From Saccharomyces mikatae IFO 1815 (lineage: Eukaryota; Ascomycota; Saccharomycetes; Saccharomycetales; Saccharomycetaceae): a stretch of 64,000 nt of DNA. Positions within the stretch are counted from its first letter, which is position 1. The number at the start of each line of letters is the position of its first letter. Location: the NCBI RefSeq assembly GCF_947241705.1, contig NC_079261.1:310001-374000 (forward strand). Direction: 5' to 3'. A model generated the notes under the pieces. The model was not told where the DNA came from, ran no database searches, and worked only from the letters and a program-made list of their open reading frames with translations. This document shows, one piece after another, positions 21,584 to 32,185 of the stretch. Both the position numbers and the translations under genes were made by a program.

Positions 21584-24436
21584 ATGTCATTCTTTGATTC
21601 CTTACGTCAAAAGGCTCCTTTCCTGGACAAATTGGCTGACAGTTTCACTCCGACATTAACCAGAGATGAGAAATTTAGATTGAAGTATAAACTTCCAGCA
21701 AGTGAAAAAATTCTGGATGATACAAATGCAGAAGTTTCATTTGCAACGTCTACCAAAGATGGTAAAGGGTATTTTAATAGGGTTAACAGTAAAGGGAGAA
21801 AAACCGCTTATGTATACTCTGGACGACTGTTTCTAACACCTCACTTCCTGGTATTCCGGGACGCATTCGATCATTCCTCGTGTATATTAATACTGAATAT
21901 CTCTACTATCAAACGAGTTGAGAGATCGCCATCCGAATCGTATGAGTTTGCTCTTTTAGTAACATTATACACAGGAGCAAAAGTCTTGGTTCAATTTATC
22001 GGTATTCGTTACAGATCAGAACAATTTTGTAACAAATTAAAGCTAAATTTGAAAGAAAATATTCCAAACACCAAAGACTTACCTGCTTTCCTAGAAACTT
22101 CATATTCAGAATTTTTGATTGCTAAAAATATACTAGGTAAAAAGGATATAATTGTACCCAGGGCTGGTCTTGGTCAGCATTTTAAGTATCCCGGAAACCC
22201 AACTATGGCGAAAGAGAAAGCCAAATTGAGATTGTGGTTTGATTATTTTAGGGAGAATGGAAGGAACCTGGCTACTGTACAAACTCCCATGTTCAGGAAA
22301 CTAATTAGAATTGGTGTCCCCAATCGAATGAGAGGCGAAATTTGGGAGTTATGTTCAGGAGCAATGTATGTGCGCTATGCAAGTTCCGGGGAGTATGAAA
22401 AGATATTGCATGATAATGCTGGGAAAACGTCACAAGCTATTGATGAAATCGAAAAGGATTTAAAGAGATCACTGCCAGAGTATTCAGCATATCAAACTGA
22501 AGAAGGTATTCAAAGGTTGAGAAATGTTTTGACAGCATATTCATGGAAAAATCCTGATGTCGGATATTGTCAGGCCATGAATATAGTCGTTGCAGGATTT
22601 TTAATCTTCATGTCTGAAGAACAGGCGTTTTGGTGCCTATGTAATTTATGTGACATTTACGTTCCAGGTTATTATTCAAAGACAATGTACGGCACACTAT
22701 TAGACCAAAGAGTGTTCGAGTCCTTTGTAGAAGACCGTATGCCAGTTCTTTGGGAGTATATTGTCCAACATGATATTCAACTATCTGTGGTGTCTTTACC
22801 CTGGTTTTTGTCCTTGTTCTTCACTTCAATGCCTTTAGAATATGCTGTTAGAATAATGGACATTTTCTTCATGAACGGATCTATCACATTATTTCAAGTG
22901 GCATTGGCAGTTCTGAAGATAAATGCAGATGATATTTTACAAGCGGATGATGACGGGATGTTTATTGCCATCATTAAGCACTATTTCCAGACTCTAGGCC
23001 AAAGTGCGCATCCAGATTCAGGTGACATAAAGTATAGACAAATTACAAAATTTCAAGAATTGTTAGTGACGGCTTTCAAGGAGTTTAGTGTCATCACTGA
23101 AGAATTGGCAATGCAGGCAAGACACAAATATGAAAAGGGCATTTTCCAAAACATTGAGACTTTCATGAAAAGAACGCAATTGCGTCACATGCCAAAAACT
23201 TTTAATCTTTCTAGTGGCAACTTGTCCAACATCTATGATATGTTTTACCAAAGTATAGAGACTTACAAAATAAGCATGGGAACCGGTTCATCTAATATGG
23301 GCTTTGAAGTATTCATTCAGTTTTTGAGTAAGTTTTGTGATTCGTGTAGGCCGTGTGAAAAAGATGAAGACCCAGCTTTCCGTAAGCAAAAAAGGAATTT
23401 TTTACAAAGGCTGTTTGACAATTGGGATTCTGCTCATATCGGTGAGTTGACATTGAATGATGTCGTAACAGGTTTGGATAAGCTGTTGACTGTTGATCTT
23501 TTGCAAGCCATAAACTATTTCTTCTCTTTATATGATACAGATGACGATGGTGAATTGCATAGAGAGGAAGTGCTGCAATTATCGGAAGGGCTATTGCTGC
23601 TTACGGAACCTTGGAAAAGTGGTAAATACGTGGATCTGTTAACTAAGAAGCGCATTGAAGACGATATCGCTGAGAGAATCATCAAGGAAAGCGGGGAAGA
23701 GATAATCACGATGAACCAGATCGAGTTACCAACAGGAGTTACCATTGATGAAGAAAAATATAAAGCTGAACAAGCAGAAAGATATCTAAAAGCTGCAAGC
23801 AACTTTCTTCAAAGATCTTTTGAATACGCTAAGGCGGTTGATCTCGCGGAAGAGGTAAATTTGATTGATCTGTCTGATGATGAAGGCGAGGAAAAGCGAA
23901 CAGCAAAATTGAAACATCTGGAAAGCATAAAAGCAAACGCAGCCTTAGATCCTACTCATCCGAAGGTCATAGACCTACCAACTTTTAGGATGATTATCTT
24001 GGCAGATGAAACTTACGAACTTTTTTTTTCTAATACTTTACGATCATCGATTCACGTCGACGAGCATGTCAGCATTAATAACAAAAACAAAGTTCTTAGA
24101 AGTATGTTTGACGGTATATTAGCAGATGGTAAGAGGGTTGCTGAGCAGGTCCGTCGCCGCGTCGACTCTGTAGCAACCAGAAATAGTATCACTTCTACAG
24201 AAAGCACACCAATAGCCGCAGCAAGTTTGACAACTACCAAAGAAGAAAAGTATGATGATCTAGATGACTTTACATCAGAGCATCAACCCGAGCATGAAGA
24301 ACTCTTGCAAAGTTCTTGGTTTGAGATCGATGATGCTAACGAAACTAGTACTAAAGCCATCCAAGAGAGGTCTTTTGAACCTTTATCAGCAAGCCCATCG
24401 GAAGACAAGTCCAATCTTATTGAGTTTGAGGCATAA
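21584..24436 (+). CDS. MDR1: Rab GTPase-activating protein Mdr1/Gyp2
   Basis: The 950-residue TBC-domain protein (YGR100W) activates GTP hydrolysis by Ypt6 and other Rab/Ypt GTPases of the Golgi-endosome system. An N-terminal GRAM-like segment covers about residues 40-150. The TBC domain starts near residue 243 ([14 protein letters not shown]) and shows the catalytic signatures IxxDxxR (IEKDLKR) and YxQ (YCQ), the arginine and glutamine fingers. An EF-hand-like loop ([13 protein letters not shown]) follows near residue 650, as in TBC1D8/9 relatives. The C-terminus is acidic and likely disordered. Length and start agree with S. cerevisiae. Confidence 0.95.
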   Translation: MSFFDSLRQKAPFLDKLADSFTPTLTRDEKFRLKYKLPASEKILDDTNAEVSFATSTKDGKGYFNRVNSKGRKTAYVYSGRLFLTPHFLVFRDAFDHSSCILILNISTIKRVERSPSESYEFALLVTLYTGAKVLVQFIGIRYRSEQFCNKLKLNLKENIPNTKDLPAFLETSYSEFLIAKNILGKKDIIVPRAGLGQHFKYPGNPTMAKEKAKLRLWFDYFRENGRNLATVQTPMFRKLIRIGVPNRMRGEIWELCSGAMYVRYASSGEYEKILHDNAGKTSQAIDEIEKDLKRSLPEYSAYQTEEGIQRLRNVLTAYSWKNPDVGYCQAMNIVVAGFLIFMSEEQAFWCLCNLCDIYVPGYYSKTMYGTLLDQRVFESFVEDRMPVLWEYIVQHDIQLSVVSLPWFLSLFFTSMPLEYAVRIMDIFFMNGSITLFQVALAVLKINADDILQADDDGMFIAIIKHYFQTLGQSAHPDSGDIKYRQITKFQELLVTAFKEFSVITEELAMQARHKYEKGIFQNIETFMKRTQLRHMPKTFNLSSGNLSNIYDMFYQSIETYKISMGTGSSNMGFEVFIQFLSKFCDSCRPCEKDEDPAFRKQKRNFLQRLFDNWDSAHIGELTLNDVVTGLDKLLTVDLLQAINYFFSLYDTDDDGELHREEVLQLSEGLLLLTEPWKSGKYVDLLTKKRIEDDIAERIIKESGEEIITMNQIELPTGVTIDEEKYKAEQAERYLKAASNFLQRSFEYAKAVDLAEEVNLIDLSDDEGEEKRTAKLKHLESIKANAALDPTHPKVIDLPTFRMIILADETYELFFSNTLRSSIHVDEHVSINNKNKVLRSMFDGILADGKRVAEQVRRRVDSVATRNSITSTESTPIAAASLTTTKEEKYDDLDDFTSEHQPEHEELLQSSWFEIDDANETSTKAIQERSFEPLSASPSEDKSNLIEFEA

Positions 24437-24698
24437 CACTTTGTAGACCGATATTTTATCACCCAAAACTTCTATACATGATTATGTAAATGTTTAAAAA
24501 GATCTTCGTTAGGATTGGTGAAGATCTTCATATAACTTTTCTTGGTGCGGGTTCTCGGAGCGGAAATGCCTGAGCTCTAGTCTGGCTTGCACAATAAGCG
24601 ATCAAATAAAAAAGGTGGCAATCACTATCCGGAAGGGTTCAGTATTTGAACTTGGCATACACATATATCAGAACTTTGATTTGTACTTACGTATAAAT

Positions 24699-25739
24699 AT
24701 GCTAGGTGCAAGCTCGGTTATGCTCGGTCTTCGACCCTCGTCAAGATTGTTCTTCCGCAACAACTTTTCGCTTTTAACATCAAGGACTTCGGTATCACAT
24801 ACAGGAAAACTCCAGCGTATAATGATACCAAAAAAAGTTCCAAATTTGGTAAGCTGTGGTATAGTCCTTCAACAAGTTATACCGAAAAGATTTTTTTCCC
24901 AAACACCTACGATGAAGTCGAGGTGGAAGCCTATTTTCAACGAAGAGACTACCAACCGGTATGTGCGTTTGAACAGGTTTCAGCAGTACCAGCAACAGAG
25001 GAATGATGGTAGTTCACTAGGCTCTACGACTATACTGGGGCTTTCGCTGATGGTGGGAATTTATTTTGTTTCCCCCTATTTGTTCGAGAACGTTCCACCT
25101 TTCACGTACTTTAAGGAGCATCCAAAGAATTTGGTCTACGCATTGTTAGGAATCAATGTTGCTGTATTTGGGCTATGGCAGCTACCTAAATGCTGGAAAT
25201 TTTTACAGAAGTACATGCTATTGCAAAAGGATCATTTAATTAGCAAAATCTCCATAATCGGAAGTGCATTCTCCCATCAAGAATTCTGGCACTTAGGTAT
25301 GAACATGCTGGCATTATGGTCCTTTGGTACTTCACTCTCAACGATGTTGGGCGCATCTAATTTTTTCTCCTTATACATGAATAGCGCCATTGCGGGGTCT
25401 CTGTTTTCGCTATGGTATCCAAAATTGGCACGTCTAGCTATTGTTGGACCCAGCTTGGGTGCTAGTGGGGCCTTATTTGGAGTCTTGGGTTGCTTTTCAT
25501 ATCTATTCCCCCATGCTAAAATACTACTGTTTGTTTTCCCAGTTCCGGGCGGGGCTTGGGTGGCATTCTTGGCTTCGGTAGCATGGAACGCAGCTGGTTG
25601 TGCATTGAGATGGGGATCATTTGACTATGCTGCACATCTAGGTGGTTCTATGATGGGCGTCTTGTATGGATGGTATATTAGTAAAGCTGTAGAGAAACAA
25701 AGACAACATCGTCTCCAGAGTGCTGGTAGATGGTTTTAA
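24699..25739 (+). CDS. PCP1: Mitochondrial rhomboid protease Pcp1/Rbd1
   Basis: This intramembrane serine protease of the inner mitochondrial membrane processes Mgm1 and Ccp1, and so controls mitochondrial fusion and cristae shape. The start is set at the ATG at 24699, giving 346 residues as in S. cerevisiae. The frame is open about 28 codons further upstream, without ATG. The catalytic dyad is Ser256 in GASGALFG and His313 in AAHLGGS. An N-terminal basic presequence of ~70 residues is followed by seven hydrophobic segments, the mitochondrial PARL-type 1+6 arrangement. The N-terminal presequence differs most from S. cerevisiae, while the protease core is nearly unchanged. Confidence 0.96.
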   Translation: MLGASSVMLGLRPSSRLFFRNNFSLLTSRTSVSHTGKLQRIMIPKKVPNLVSCGIVLQQVIPKRFFSQTPTMKSRWKPIFNEETTNRYVRLNRFQQYQQQRNDGSSLGSTTILGLSLMVGIYFVSPYLFENVPPFTYFKEHPKNLVYALLGINVAVFGLWQLPKCWKFLQKYMLLQKDHLISKISIIGSAFSHQEFWHLGMNMLALWSFGTSLSTMLGASNFFSLYMNSAIAGSLFSLWYPKLARLAIVGPSLGASGALFGVLGCFSYLFPHAKILLFVFPVPGGAWVAFLASVAWNAAGCALRWGSFDYAAHLGGSMMGVLYGWYISKAVEKQRQHRLQSAGRWF

Positions 25740-25923
25740 TTACTTCATAAAGACACGTCCTCATTTGACCAATTGTAAATAATGTTATTACTTCTATGTA
25801 TTTAATTTTACTTATGCATTCCAAAAAGAAAATTCTTGACCTTGTCATGTTACGTGTACAAAATGCACTCTGGTAAAATGAAAATATTGAATAAAGCGTT
25901 TTTATGGTGCCGCTTTGAAGATT

Positions 25924-26478
25924 TTACTTTCTGTTTTTAAGCAATCCTTCCTTTATAACAAAATATACATTTTTGGATTCCGCTGCAAGCCCTGTAGGTT
26001 TCCAAGATCCACTAAGTTCACCTAACTCCACATCCTGCGTTTGGTGTCTGATGCCTTCAAGAAGTCCTGCGTAGCTCAACTGCCTTGTTTTCCTTTGCAT
26101 CAACCGAGCATTATATTCCTTCTTATGCTCTTCACCTTCCACAGGTATACTATGCAGTTTGTTGATGAACGATAACTGTTTGGCAAGTCGCATTTGAATC
26201 CCTTCAATATCCGCTCCTTCTAAGGGAAGACCTGATAATCGCAACAACTTTTTCACAGCTTTTACAGAAGGTAACTCAAGCTTTTCTTCTTTAACACCTA
26301 CACGCAAATATTCACGGACTGACCATACAGGCTGTGATAAATAATTCTTTATTTGATCCATATTCTCAAATTTCTTACCGATCTTGGCTCCTCCCGTAGA
26401 TGCTAATCGCTGACTGCCGGGGAGGATGTATCCACCTACTTTATATATTCCGCATAGTCGCCATCTGCCGTACATCAT
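25924..26478 (-). CDS. GTF1: Mitochondrial glutamyl-tRNA(Gln) amidotransferase subunit F
   Basis: The 184-residue protein corresponds to yeast Gtf1/GatF (YGR102C, 183 residues). GatF, Her2 (GatA) and Pet112 (GatB) form the GatFAB complex. It converts Glu-tRNA(Gln) to Gln-tRNA(Gln) in mitochondria and is required for mitochondrial translation. GatF replaces bacterial GatC as the linker wrapping GatA and GatB. The N-terminus (MMYGRWRLCGIYKVGGY) is basic and hydrophobic, as expected for a presequence. The gene is divergent from NOP7. A possible microprotein frame on the other strand begins 9 bp from its start codon. Confidence 0.93.
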   Translation of the reverse strand: MMYGRWRLCGIYKVGGYILPGSQRLASTGGAKIGKKFENMDQIKNYLSQPVWSVREYLRVGVKEEKLELPSVKAVKKLLRLSGLPLEGADIEGIQMRLAKQLSFINKLHSIPVEGEEHKKEYNARLMQRKTRQLSYAGLLEGIRHQTQDVELGELSGSWKPTGLAAESKNVYFVIKEGLLKNRK

Positions 26479-26486
26479 TCTGGGTT

Positions 26487-26588
26487 ATGGCTGAGTTCGA
26501 ACAATTAACAAAAAAGTATAGGTTTTGGCTGCTATTGCCTCCCTTTATCGTTATATGCATAAATATGATAGTAACTCGTCTGTGGTGA
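26487..26588 (+). CDS. Possible 33-residue single-pass membrane microprotein
   Basis: A short ATG-started frame encodes a charged N-terminus (MAEFEQLTKKYRF) and then one continuous hydrophobic segment (WLLLPPFIVICINMIV) ending TRLW. This is the layout of a tail-anchored or inner-membrane microprotein. It sits in the GTF1-NOP7 divergent promoter, starting 9 bp from the GTF1 ATG on the opposite strand and ending 163 bp before NOP7. I do not recognise a named protein. Small size and AT-rich surroundings mean chance is possible. Conservation of the frame across Saccharomyces species would decide. Confidence 0.4.
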   Translation: MAEFEQLTKKYRFWLLLPPFIVICINMIVTRLW

Positions 26589-26622
26589 CTACAATTCTCT
26601 GAAAAATAAAAGAAAATTTTTT

Positions 26623-26656
26623 GCGATGAGATGAGATGAGAAAAGTGAAAAATTTT
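26623..26656 (+). promoter_or_regulatory. PAC + RRPE ribosome-biogenesis promoter of NOP7
   Basis: A PAC motif, GCGATGAGATGAG, lies at 26623-26635 (the GATGAG unit repeats to 26640). An RRPE motif, TGAAAAATTTT, follows at 26646-26656, about 100 bp before the NOP7 start. A second A/T block of RRPE type is at 26611-26622. PAC (Dot6/Tod6) and RRPE (Stb3) together mark ribosome-biogenesis genes, which fits NOP7. Confidence 0.85.
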
Positions 26657-26751
26657 GAAAGCTTATTGGCGAGGTATATTAAGACGTACTTGTGAAACAG
26701 ATTTTGACCTTACAACAAATAGTAGTATATCAACGACTTTCTACTTTAACA

Positions 26752-28560
26752 ATGAGAATTAAGAAGAAAAATACCAGAGGTAACGCGAGAAACTTCATCA
26801 CTAGATCTCAAGCTGTGAGAAAATTGCAAGTTTCTCTTGCTGATTTCAGAAGATTATGTATATTCAAAGGTATCTACCCTAGAGAACCAAGGAATAAGAA
26901 GAAGGCAAATAAGGGCTCTACTGCACCAACTACTTTTTACTATGCCAAGGATATTCAATATCTAATGCATGAGCCCGTCTTGGCAAAATTTAGAGAACAC
27001 AAGACTTTTGCTAGGAAACTAACAAGGGCTTTGGGTAGGGGTGAAGTTTCTTCTGCTAAAAGGTTAGAGGAGAATAGAGATACTTATACTCTAGATCATG
27101 TCATCAAGGAACGTTATCCAAGTTTTCCAGATGCTCTAAGGGATATTGATGATGCCTTGAATATGCTATTTCTCTTCTCTAACTTGCCTTCTACCAACCA
27201 AGTTTCGTCAAAGATTATCAGTGATGCTCAGAAAATCTGTAATCAGTGGTTAGCCTATGTTGCCAAGGAACGTCTAGTTCGTAAAGTATTCGTATCCATC
27301 AAAGGTGTCTACTATCAAGCTAAAATTAAAGGCGAAGAGGTTAGATGGTTAGTTCCTTTCAAATTTCCAGAAAACATCCCAAGTGATGTAGACTTTAGAA
27401 TTATGTTGACTTTCTTAGAATTTTATTCTACTCTATTGCATTTCGTCCTATATAAATTATACACCGATAGTGGGCTGATTTATCCACCAAAATTGGATTT
27501 GGAAAAGGATAAGATCATAAGTGGTTTATCATCGTATATCTTAGAATCCAGAAAAGAAGACAGCTTGCTAAAACATGACCCAACAGAGATCAAGAAAGAC
27601 GTACAGGTCGAAAGTTTAGACGCATCAACGTTAAAATCTGCCTTGAACGCTGATGAGGCAAACACTGAAGAAACCAACAAGGAGGAACAAGAAGAAAAGG
27701 AACAAGAGCTAGAACAAGAAAAAGAACAAAATGATGAGACAGAACTAGATACTTTTGAGGATAACAACAAGAACAAGGGTGACATCTTAGTACAACCAAG
27801 TAAGTATGACTCTCCAGTTGCCTCTTTGTTTTCTGATTTCGTTTTTTACGTTGGTAGAGAAGTTCCGATTGATATTCTTGAATTTTTAATCCTATCTTGC
27901 GGTGGAAGTGTGATCAGTGAATCCACTTTGGACCAAATTGACAATAAGGCGGATATTGACACATCCAAGATTACTCATCATATTGTTGACAGACCAGTAT
28001 TAAAAAACAAGGTTGCCGGTAGAACATATGTTCAACCGCAATGGATATTTGACTGTATCAATAAAGGTGAGTTGGTACCTGCCAATAAGTATCTTCCAGG
28101 TGAAGCTCTTCCACCTCATTTAAGCCCATGGGGTGACGCTATCGGTTATGACCCAACTGCTCCTGTAGAAGAAGGTGAAGAAAATGAAATTGAAAGTGAG
28201 GTTGAGGTTGAAGAAGATGACCAAGAAGTTCTTGTTGGAGAAGAAGATGATGAGGAGGAGGAGGAGGAGTTACAAGCACAGAAAGAGCTAGAGTTAGAAG
28301 CACAAGGTATCAAATATTCAGAGACTTCTGAAGCCGCTAAGAATGTTACCAAGTCGAAGAATAAGAAGAGAAAGGTTGACGAAGAAGATGAAGAGAAAAA
28401 ACTGAAGATGATTATGATGAGTAACAAACAAAAGAAACTTTACAAAAAGATGAAGTATTCTAATGCTAGAAAAGAGGAACAAACTGAGAGCTTAAAAAAG
28501 AAGAAAAAGCAAATCGCCAAACAAAAGGCTAAATTAAGTAAACTAGATGCCAAGAAATAG
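26752..28560 (+). CDS. NOP7: Nop7/Yph1, pescadillo homologue, 60S biogenesis factor
   Basis: The start is set at the ATG at 26752 ([15 protein letters not shown]), giving 602 residues against about 605 in S. cerevisiae; the open frame 20 codons upstream lacks ATG. The N-terminal pescadillo domain covers residues 1-~290. An acidic, Glu-rich segment (~305-345) precedes a BRCT domain (~352-445, with [17 protein letters not shown] and [10 protein letters not shown]). The tail has a long acidic run and then a Lys-rich coiled coil with nuclear-localisation signals. With Erb1 and Ytm1 it forms the PeBoW complex needed for ITS1/27S pre-rRNA processing in the nucleolus. The PAC and RRPE sites upstream support this role. 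Confidence 0.97.
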   Translation: MRIKKKNTRGNARNFITRSQAVRKLQVSLADFRRLCIFKGIYPREPRNKKKANKGSTAPTTFYYAKDIQYLMHEPVLAKFREHKTFARKLTRALGRGEVSSAKRLEENRDTYTLDHVIKERYPSFPDALRDIDDALNMLFLFSNLPSTNQVSSKIISDAQKICNQWLAYVAKERLVRKVFVSIKGVYYQAKIKGEEVRWLVPFKFPENIPSDVDFRIMLTFLEFYSTLLHFVLYKLYTDSGLIYPPKLDLEKDKIISGLSSYILESRKEDSLLKHDPTEIKKDVQVESLDASTLKSALNADEANTEETNKEEQEEKEQELEQEKEQNDETELDTFEDNNKNKGDILVQPSKYDSPVASLFSDFVFYVGREVPIDILEFLILSCGGSVISESTLDQIDNKADIDTSKITHHIVDRPVLKNKVAGRTYVQPQWIFDCINKGELVPANKYLPGEALPPHLSPWGDAIGYDPTAPVEEGEENEIESEVEVEEDDQEVLVGEEDDEEEEEELQAQKELELEAQGIKYSETSEAAKNVTKSKNKKRKVDEEDEEKKLKMIMMSNKQKKLYKKMKYSNARKEEQTESLKKKKKQIAKQKAKLSKLDAKK

Positions 28561-28765
28561 TTTTTTCTCTGCTTTATCAGCCTCCAATGTTTCTGTCGTT
28601 TGTTTTAACATCTTTTTTCTTTATAATCTTCAATATAACATTGCGAAATATATAACTACATATTTGTATTTGTAGAGATAAGAATACCTGTATATTAAGG
28701 GTGGTTGCCATTTTCTTTTATATCTATATTGTATGAGTTTTGGTAAAAATAATGCTTAGAGGTTT

Positions 28766-29692
28766 TCATATTATAATATTTCCGTGTGCTACCCTCGGGT
28801 CCATTGACTGTCTATCAGGTACACTTAATTCTATGTAACCTTGTAGCTCCTTTTTTAAGTTCAATAGGACAGTCTCCGTATAGTTAATTCGATCGATATC
28901 GGTACCTCGGCTAACATTAATATATGCTTTTATAAGAAATCCTCCACTAGTTATTTGCGAATTCTCTGCTTCTTCTATTTGCCAGATTTTTTGTAACTCC
29001 AGTATCAAACCATGCTTCATAAAAAATTTCACACCAATTGTAAGATATTGAAATTCAAAGACGTAACCCAATCCACTCATAAGCGAGGATATTGAGGAGT
29101 CTTTACCTGATGAAGATAGTATGATAGTCTCGGCTATAGTTTGCATTGAGACACTTCTGTTGTTTCCTGCCGCAGGAATATCTGAAATTTGTAACGACCA
29201 AGGGGAACATGATTCGTTCGAAAGAACGGAACTTGCATCCATGTCGACATCTCTGATATCACTATTTTTTCCGCTATCATTTACAGTGTTTCCTGGTTGT
29301 TCACTGCCACTTTTTTCTTCGTCGTTGTTGTTGCTGACATTGATCATTTGCGGACTCCTATTGTGCAAAATATTTCTCGTCATTGCATAGTCCAGTGATA
29401 TATTGTCCTTTGTAAATGATTTCAAAAGCTTGAAGTTTAATGGTCTATCCATCATTGCTTCATCAATCAAATAAGAAAATGGCACTTCTTTGGAAAGTTT
29501 TATTCTATTTGGCTCAACCAATTGATTTCTGAAGTTCACATTCTCAACGTCGTAAGATGAGTTTGGTTTCCAAACAGTACATAAACTGTTATATAGCAGC
29601 GGAGGATTACCTGATATTGTAGTCAACGTTGATATTAGTAAATCGTAACCGTCATCATCAATGGATCCAAATAAACTAAGTTGCTGAACCAT
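28766..29692 (-). CDS. SRB5: Mediator head subunit Srb5/Med18
   Basis: The 308-residue protein matches Med18 (307 residues in S. cerevisiae) in both ends (MVQQLSLFGSIDDDGYDLL... and ...MDPRVAHGNIII). Med18 has a beta-barrel fold and pairs with Med20 (Srb2) in the movable jaw of the Mediator head, contacting RNA polymerase II and TBP. A low-complexity Asn/Asp/Ser-rich segment around residues 115-160 interrupts the fold and is the least conserved part. The gene is convergent with NOP7 and divergent from VMA21. Confidence 0.95.
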   Translation of the reverse strand: MVQQLSLFGSIDDDGYDLLISTLTTISGNPPLLYNSLCTVWKPNSSYDVENVNFRNQLVEPNRIKLSKEVPFSYLIDEAMMDRPLNFKLLKSFTKDNISLDYAMTRNILHNRSPQMINVSNNNDEEKSGSEQPGNTVNDSGKNSDIRDVDMDASSVLSNESCSPWSLQISDIPAAGNNRSVSMQTIAETIILSSSGKDSSISSLMSGLGYVFEFQYLTIGVKFFMKHGLILELQKIWQIEEAENSQITSGGFLIKAYINVSRGTDIDRINYTETVLLNLKKELQGYIELSVPDRQSMDPRVAHGNIII

Positions 29693-29929
29693 AATTTTAT
29701 GTTGATGAATGTTTCCTTAGCTGAAAATTCTAGCTTTCTGCCTCTACTTATTTTTTGTTGTATAAAATTTCAGATGCTGTATATATAATCTTCTATGATA
29801 TTTTATTTTTTTTCCGTTGCGAAAGCAAAGGAAAAGGGTACTAAATAACATAAGCCTTCAATTTAAGATGGAAGCATTTCAAGAATAGCTAGTAAACAGG
29901 AACCCTATAAACTCAAACAAAAACAAATA

Positions 29930-30163
29930 ATGGCTGTCGATGTACCTCGTGCTGTGATTAATAAACTCATGCTGTTCACTGCAGCAATGGTTATACTGCC
30001 CGTACTTACTTTTTTCGTCATTCAGCAATTTACACCAAATACCTTAATCAGTGGAGGTTTGGCTGCTGCAATGGCCAATGTTGTTCTGATTGTTTACATC
30101 GTTGTAGCCTTCCGTGAGGAGGCCGAAGATCATAAGGTTGACGGTAGCAAAAAGGAAGATTGA
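29930..30163 (+). CDS. VMA21: V-ATPase assembly factor Vma21
   Basis: The 77-residue ER membrane protein has two hydrophobic segments (about residues 13-33 and 41-60) and a C-terminal dilysine retrieval signal KKED. It escorts the assembled V0 sector of the vacuolar ATPase out of the ER and then returns. The sequence is almost identical to S. cerevisiae Vma21. Its neighbour on the opposite strand, VOA1, encodes a partner in the same assembly step. Confidence 0.97.
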   Translation: MAVDVPRAVINKLMLFTAAMVILPVLTFFVIQQFTPNTLISGGLAAAMANVVLIVYIVVAFREEAEDHKVDGSKKED

Positions 30164-30320
30164 TTGAGTGATATTTTTCCAGAAGGAAATGTATAAAAAA
30201 TATAGAAGAGGCTAAATAAAAAAATAGCATTAAATGTTATGGCTGATTGAGATGCATCTGCACATAATCCAATCTTACATACGTTTATTTCAAATATACG
30301 AGTATATATATATATAACGA

Positions 30321-31100
30321 TTAATTGTTTTTCTTTATTGGGTTAGTCGACTTTTCCAATGCACCATAGGTGATATCTAAACTAGATATCCAAGAGAGTG
30401 CAATAATCAAAATGAACAATAACAATGCAGAAACTATCAGGCACATTAGTAGCCCTTCAGTCCAGATCGAGCTTAAAATGTCACTGTCAATATCTTCACC
30501 TTTGTCGTTGTCATGATGGCTCAAACTGTCTGTTGCAGCAAATTCAAAGTCATCAGCGTCAAAAGAACCGACAGAATTGATGACTATAGTCAAATCGTCA
30601 CCAGATTTATCTTCCAAAAACAGTAAGCAAGATTCAATAAATTCATCCAATTTTTTTAAATCGTAAGCGCTAGAAGTGAATTTGAATAATACAATGCTCT
30701 TATCATCCAAGGAGTATTCATAGAGTAAATCGGAGGCGCTTTGAGGTAACTCATCCACGGTAAATTGTTCCGAAATTGAGGACAAGGATTGAGGAATACT
30801 CAAAGGCGATTTATCGTTAACAGCCAAGGTGACATCATTGGAAAAAAATCTATCTAAAAATGGATATTCTTCATCAGTTTTGATGTTATCCAATAATGCG
30901 AAATTGTCAAATTCAAATACAGCGATAGCACTGTCAACAGAAGATATAACATCTACTGTACTGTTGATGGCTTCCAAATGGCTCTCTTCGTTAAGTGAAA
31001 TATAGGAGGAACTTTCCTTGGATGAAGCTGCATAGGCAGTGTTAGAAAGAAACCATGATACTGTGAAAATTAAAAAAGCGTATAGCTGACCGAATACCAT
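30321..31100 (-). CDS. VOA1: V0 assembly protein Voa1 (V-ATPase)
   Basis: The start is placed at the ATG at 31098-31100 (MVFGQLYAFLIFTVS), giving 259 residues (265 in S. cerevisiae) and a good signal peptide. The longer frame with Met 20 codons upstream would bury that signal. A luminal domain is followed by one membrane segment near the C-terminus (LLMCLIVSALLLFILIIALS) and a dilysine signal KKNN. Voa1 resembles the accessory subunit Ac45, binds Vma21 and helps V0 assembly in the ER. The luminal Asp/Glu-rich stretch before the membrane segment is the most variable part. Confidence 0.92.
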   Translation of the reverse strand: MVFGQLYAFLIFTVSWFLSNTAYAASSKESSSYISLNEESHLEAINSTVDVISSVDSAIAVFEFDNFALLDNIKTDEEYPFLDRFFSNDVTLAVNDKSPLSIPQSLSSISEQFTVDELPQSASDLLYEYSLDDKSIVLFKFTSSAYDLKKLDEFIESCLLFLEDKSGDDLTIVINSVGSFDADDFEFAATDSLSHHDNDKGEDIDSDILSSIWTEGLLMCLIVSALLLFILIIALSWISSLDITYGALEKSTNPIKKNN

Positions 31101-31729
31101 TGCTATAATATTGCAGTTCGTTCCTAGGATATTGTAGTCACAGCTGTCGATATTTATCAATGGTTTTTTACCCTTTTTATTCTTGCGCTAAAATTTATCA
31201 ACGGTTTGCTCTTATATAAGAAATAACGTTTTGTCTTTCTTTCGTGCGATATGACAAACTTGGATATCACAGAAAAGTGGCAGCATACAAAGTGTGACAA
31301 CAATATGGCATTGTTGCGTTTTTTCTCTTTTTTTTCAATCCAGGAAAATTATTATCATTTAGTAGTTTGAATGAGATTGTGAATAAATAAGTATTAACGT
31401 TTGATGGAGCTTTCACTGCAAGCAGTCATGAGAAAATCAAAAGTTAGAAAGAAGAACTAGTTATTGATTAAAGTCAGCAATGTAATAGCATCGCCAGATA
31501 GAAGCTTATTTACCTACATCTATGATAATAATCAAATGTGTTCTTTTAGATTACCAAAAAAGTGATTCTGTGTCATCTTTTTGTTTGGTACCATTACGTT
31601 CGATCTTGTTCTAATCTTTGAATTTTTTTCATGCCAGACATTTCTTCCGCTTGTGAAAGGAGTGGTGGAGCATATTAACAATTTGAATTGGGATATTTTT
31701 CATCCAATCTTTCATGTTCGTTTTCTTTT
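31101..31729. other. VOA1 upstream intergenic region
   Basis: About 630 bp of AT-rich sequence between VOA1 and the LTR island. It holds the VOA1 promoter. I see no supported gene. The dubious S. cerevisiae ORF YGR107W, annotated in the VOA1-CLB1 interval, has no convincing counterpart here. Confidence 0.5.
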
Positions 31730-31856
31730 AAGAGGAAACCGGTAGGAATTTTGAGATAATTGCTGAAATTCCATTGTTGATAAAGGCAGTATTTTTTTTT
31801 ATTTAATCCTTACGTTTCAGCCTCCACTAATTTCGTGACTGTTTCTTGTCATATAT
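31730..31856 (-). repeat. Delta LTR remnant (Ty1/Ty2 type), first piece
   Basis: Segments such as GATAATTGCTGAAATTCCAT and CCTTACGTTTCAGCCTCCAC match the reverse complement of a Ty1/Ty2 delta LTR. The remnant resumes directly after the Ty4/Tsu4 element (37971-38057), so the younger element landed inside it. Together the pieces are shorter than a full delta and clearly decayed, so this is an old fossil. The left edge is approximate. Confidence 0.75.
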
Positions 31857-32185
31857 TGTTGGAATAAGTGATTACTACTATACACCTATTCGTATAAATT
31901 GGATTAAGTTATTGCAACTATACGTCTTCGTATAAATTGAAGTAGAAAAATTCTAATAATAGAATTTACTGCAGTAATGAGATAAAGATCTATTAATTGA
32001 TCAGAACTTATTATATAAGAAGATGAGTTATCATCAAATTCTTATCATTAACACTCTGATTTATGTCTGAACCTTTTGGTTTAATATAACTAATCAGCGT
32101 GTGTTTTATATACCTCTCTTATATAGATTAAGAAGGAACGACTATTCTTAATTATTACAACTTACTAAACTACTAATTATCAACA
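31857..32185 (+). repeat. 5' LTR of Ty4/Tsu4 copy 1
   Basis: The 329-bp LTR has TGTTG...CAACA ends and appears identical to the 3' LTR. It contains TATA-like TTATATAAG. Its last base is also the A of the gag start codon. Confidence 0.95.

Noticed and set aside
31101-31856. Counterpart of the dubious S. cerevisiae ORF YGR107W
   Set aside because: No conserved open frame is visible in the VOA1-CLB1 interval outside the mobile elements.
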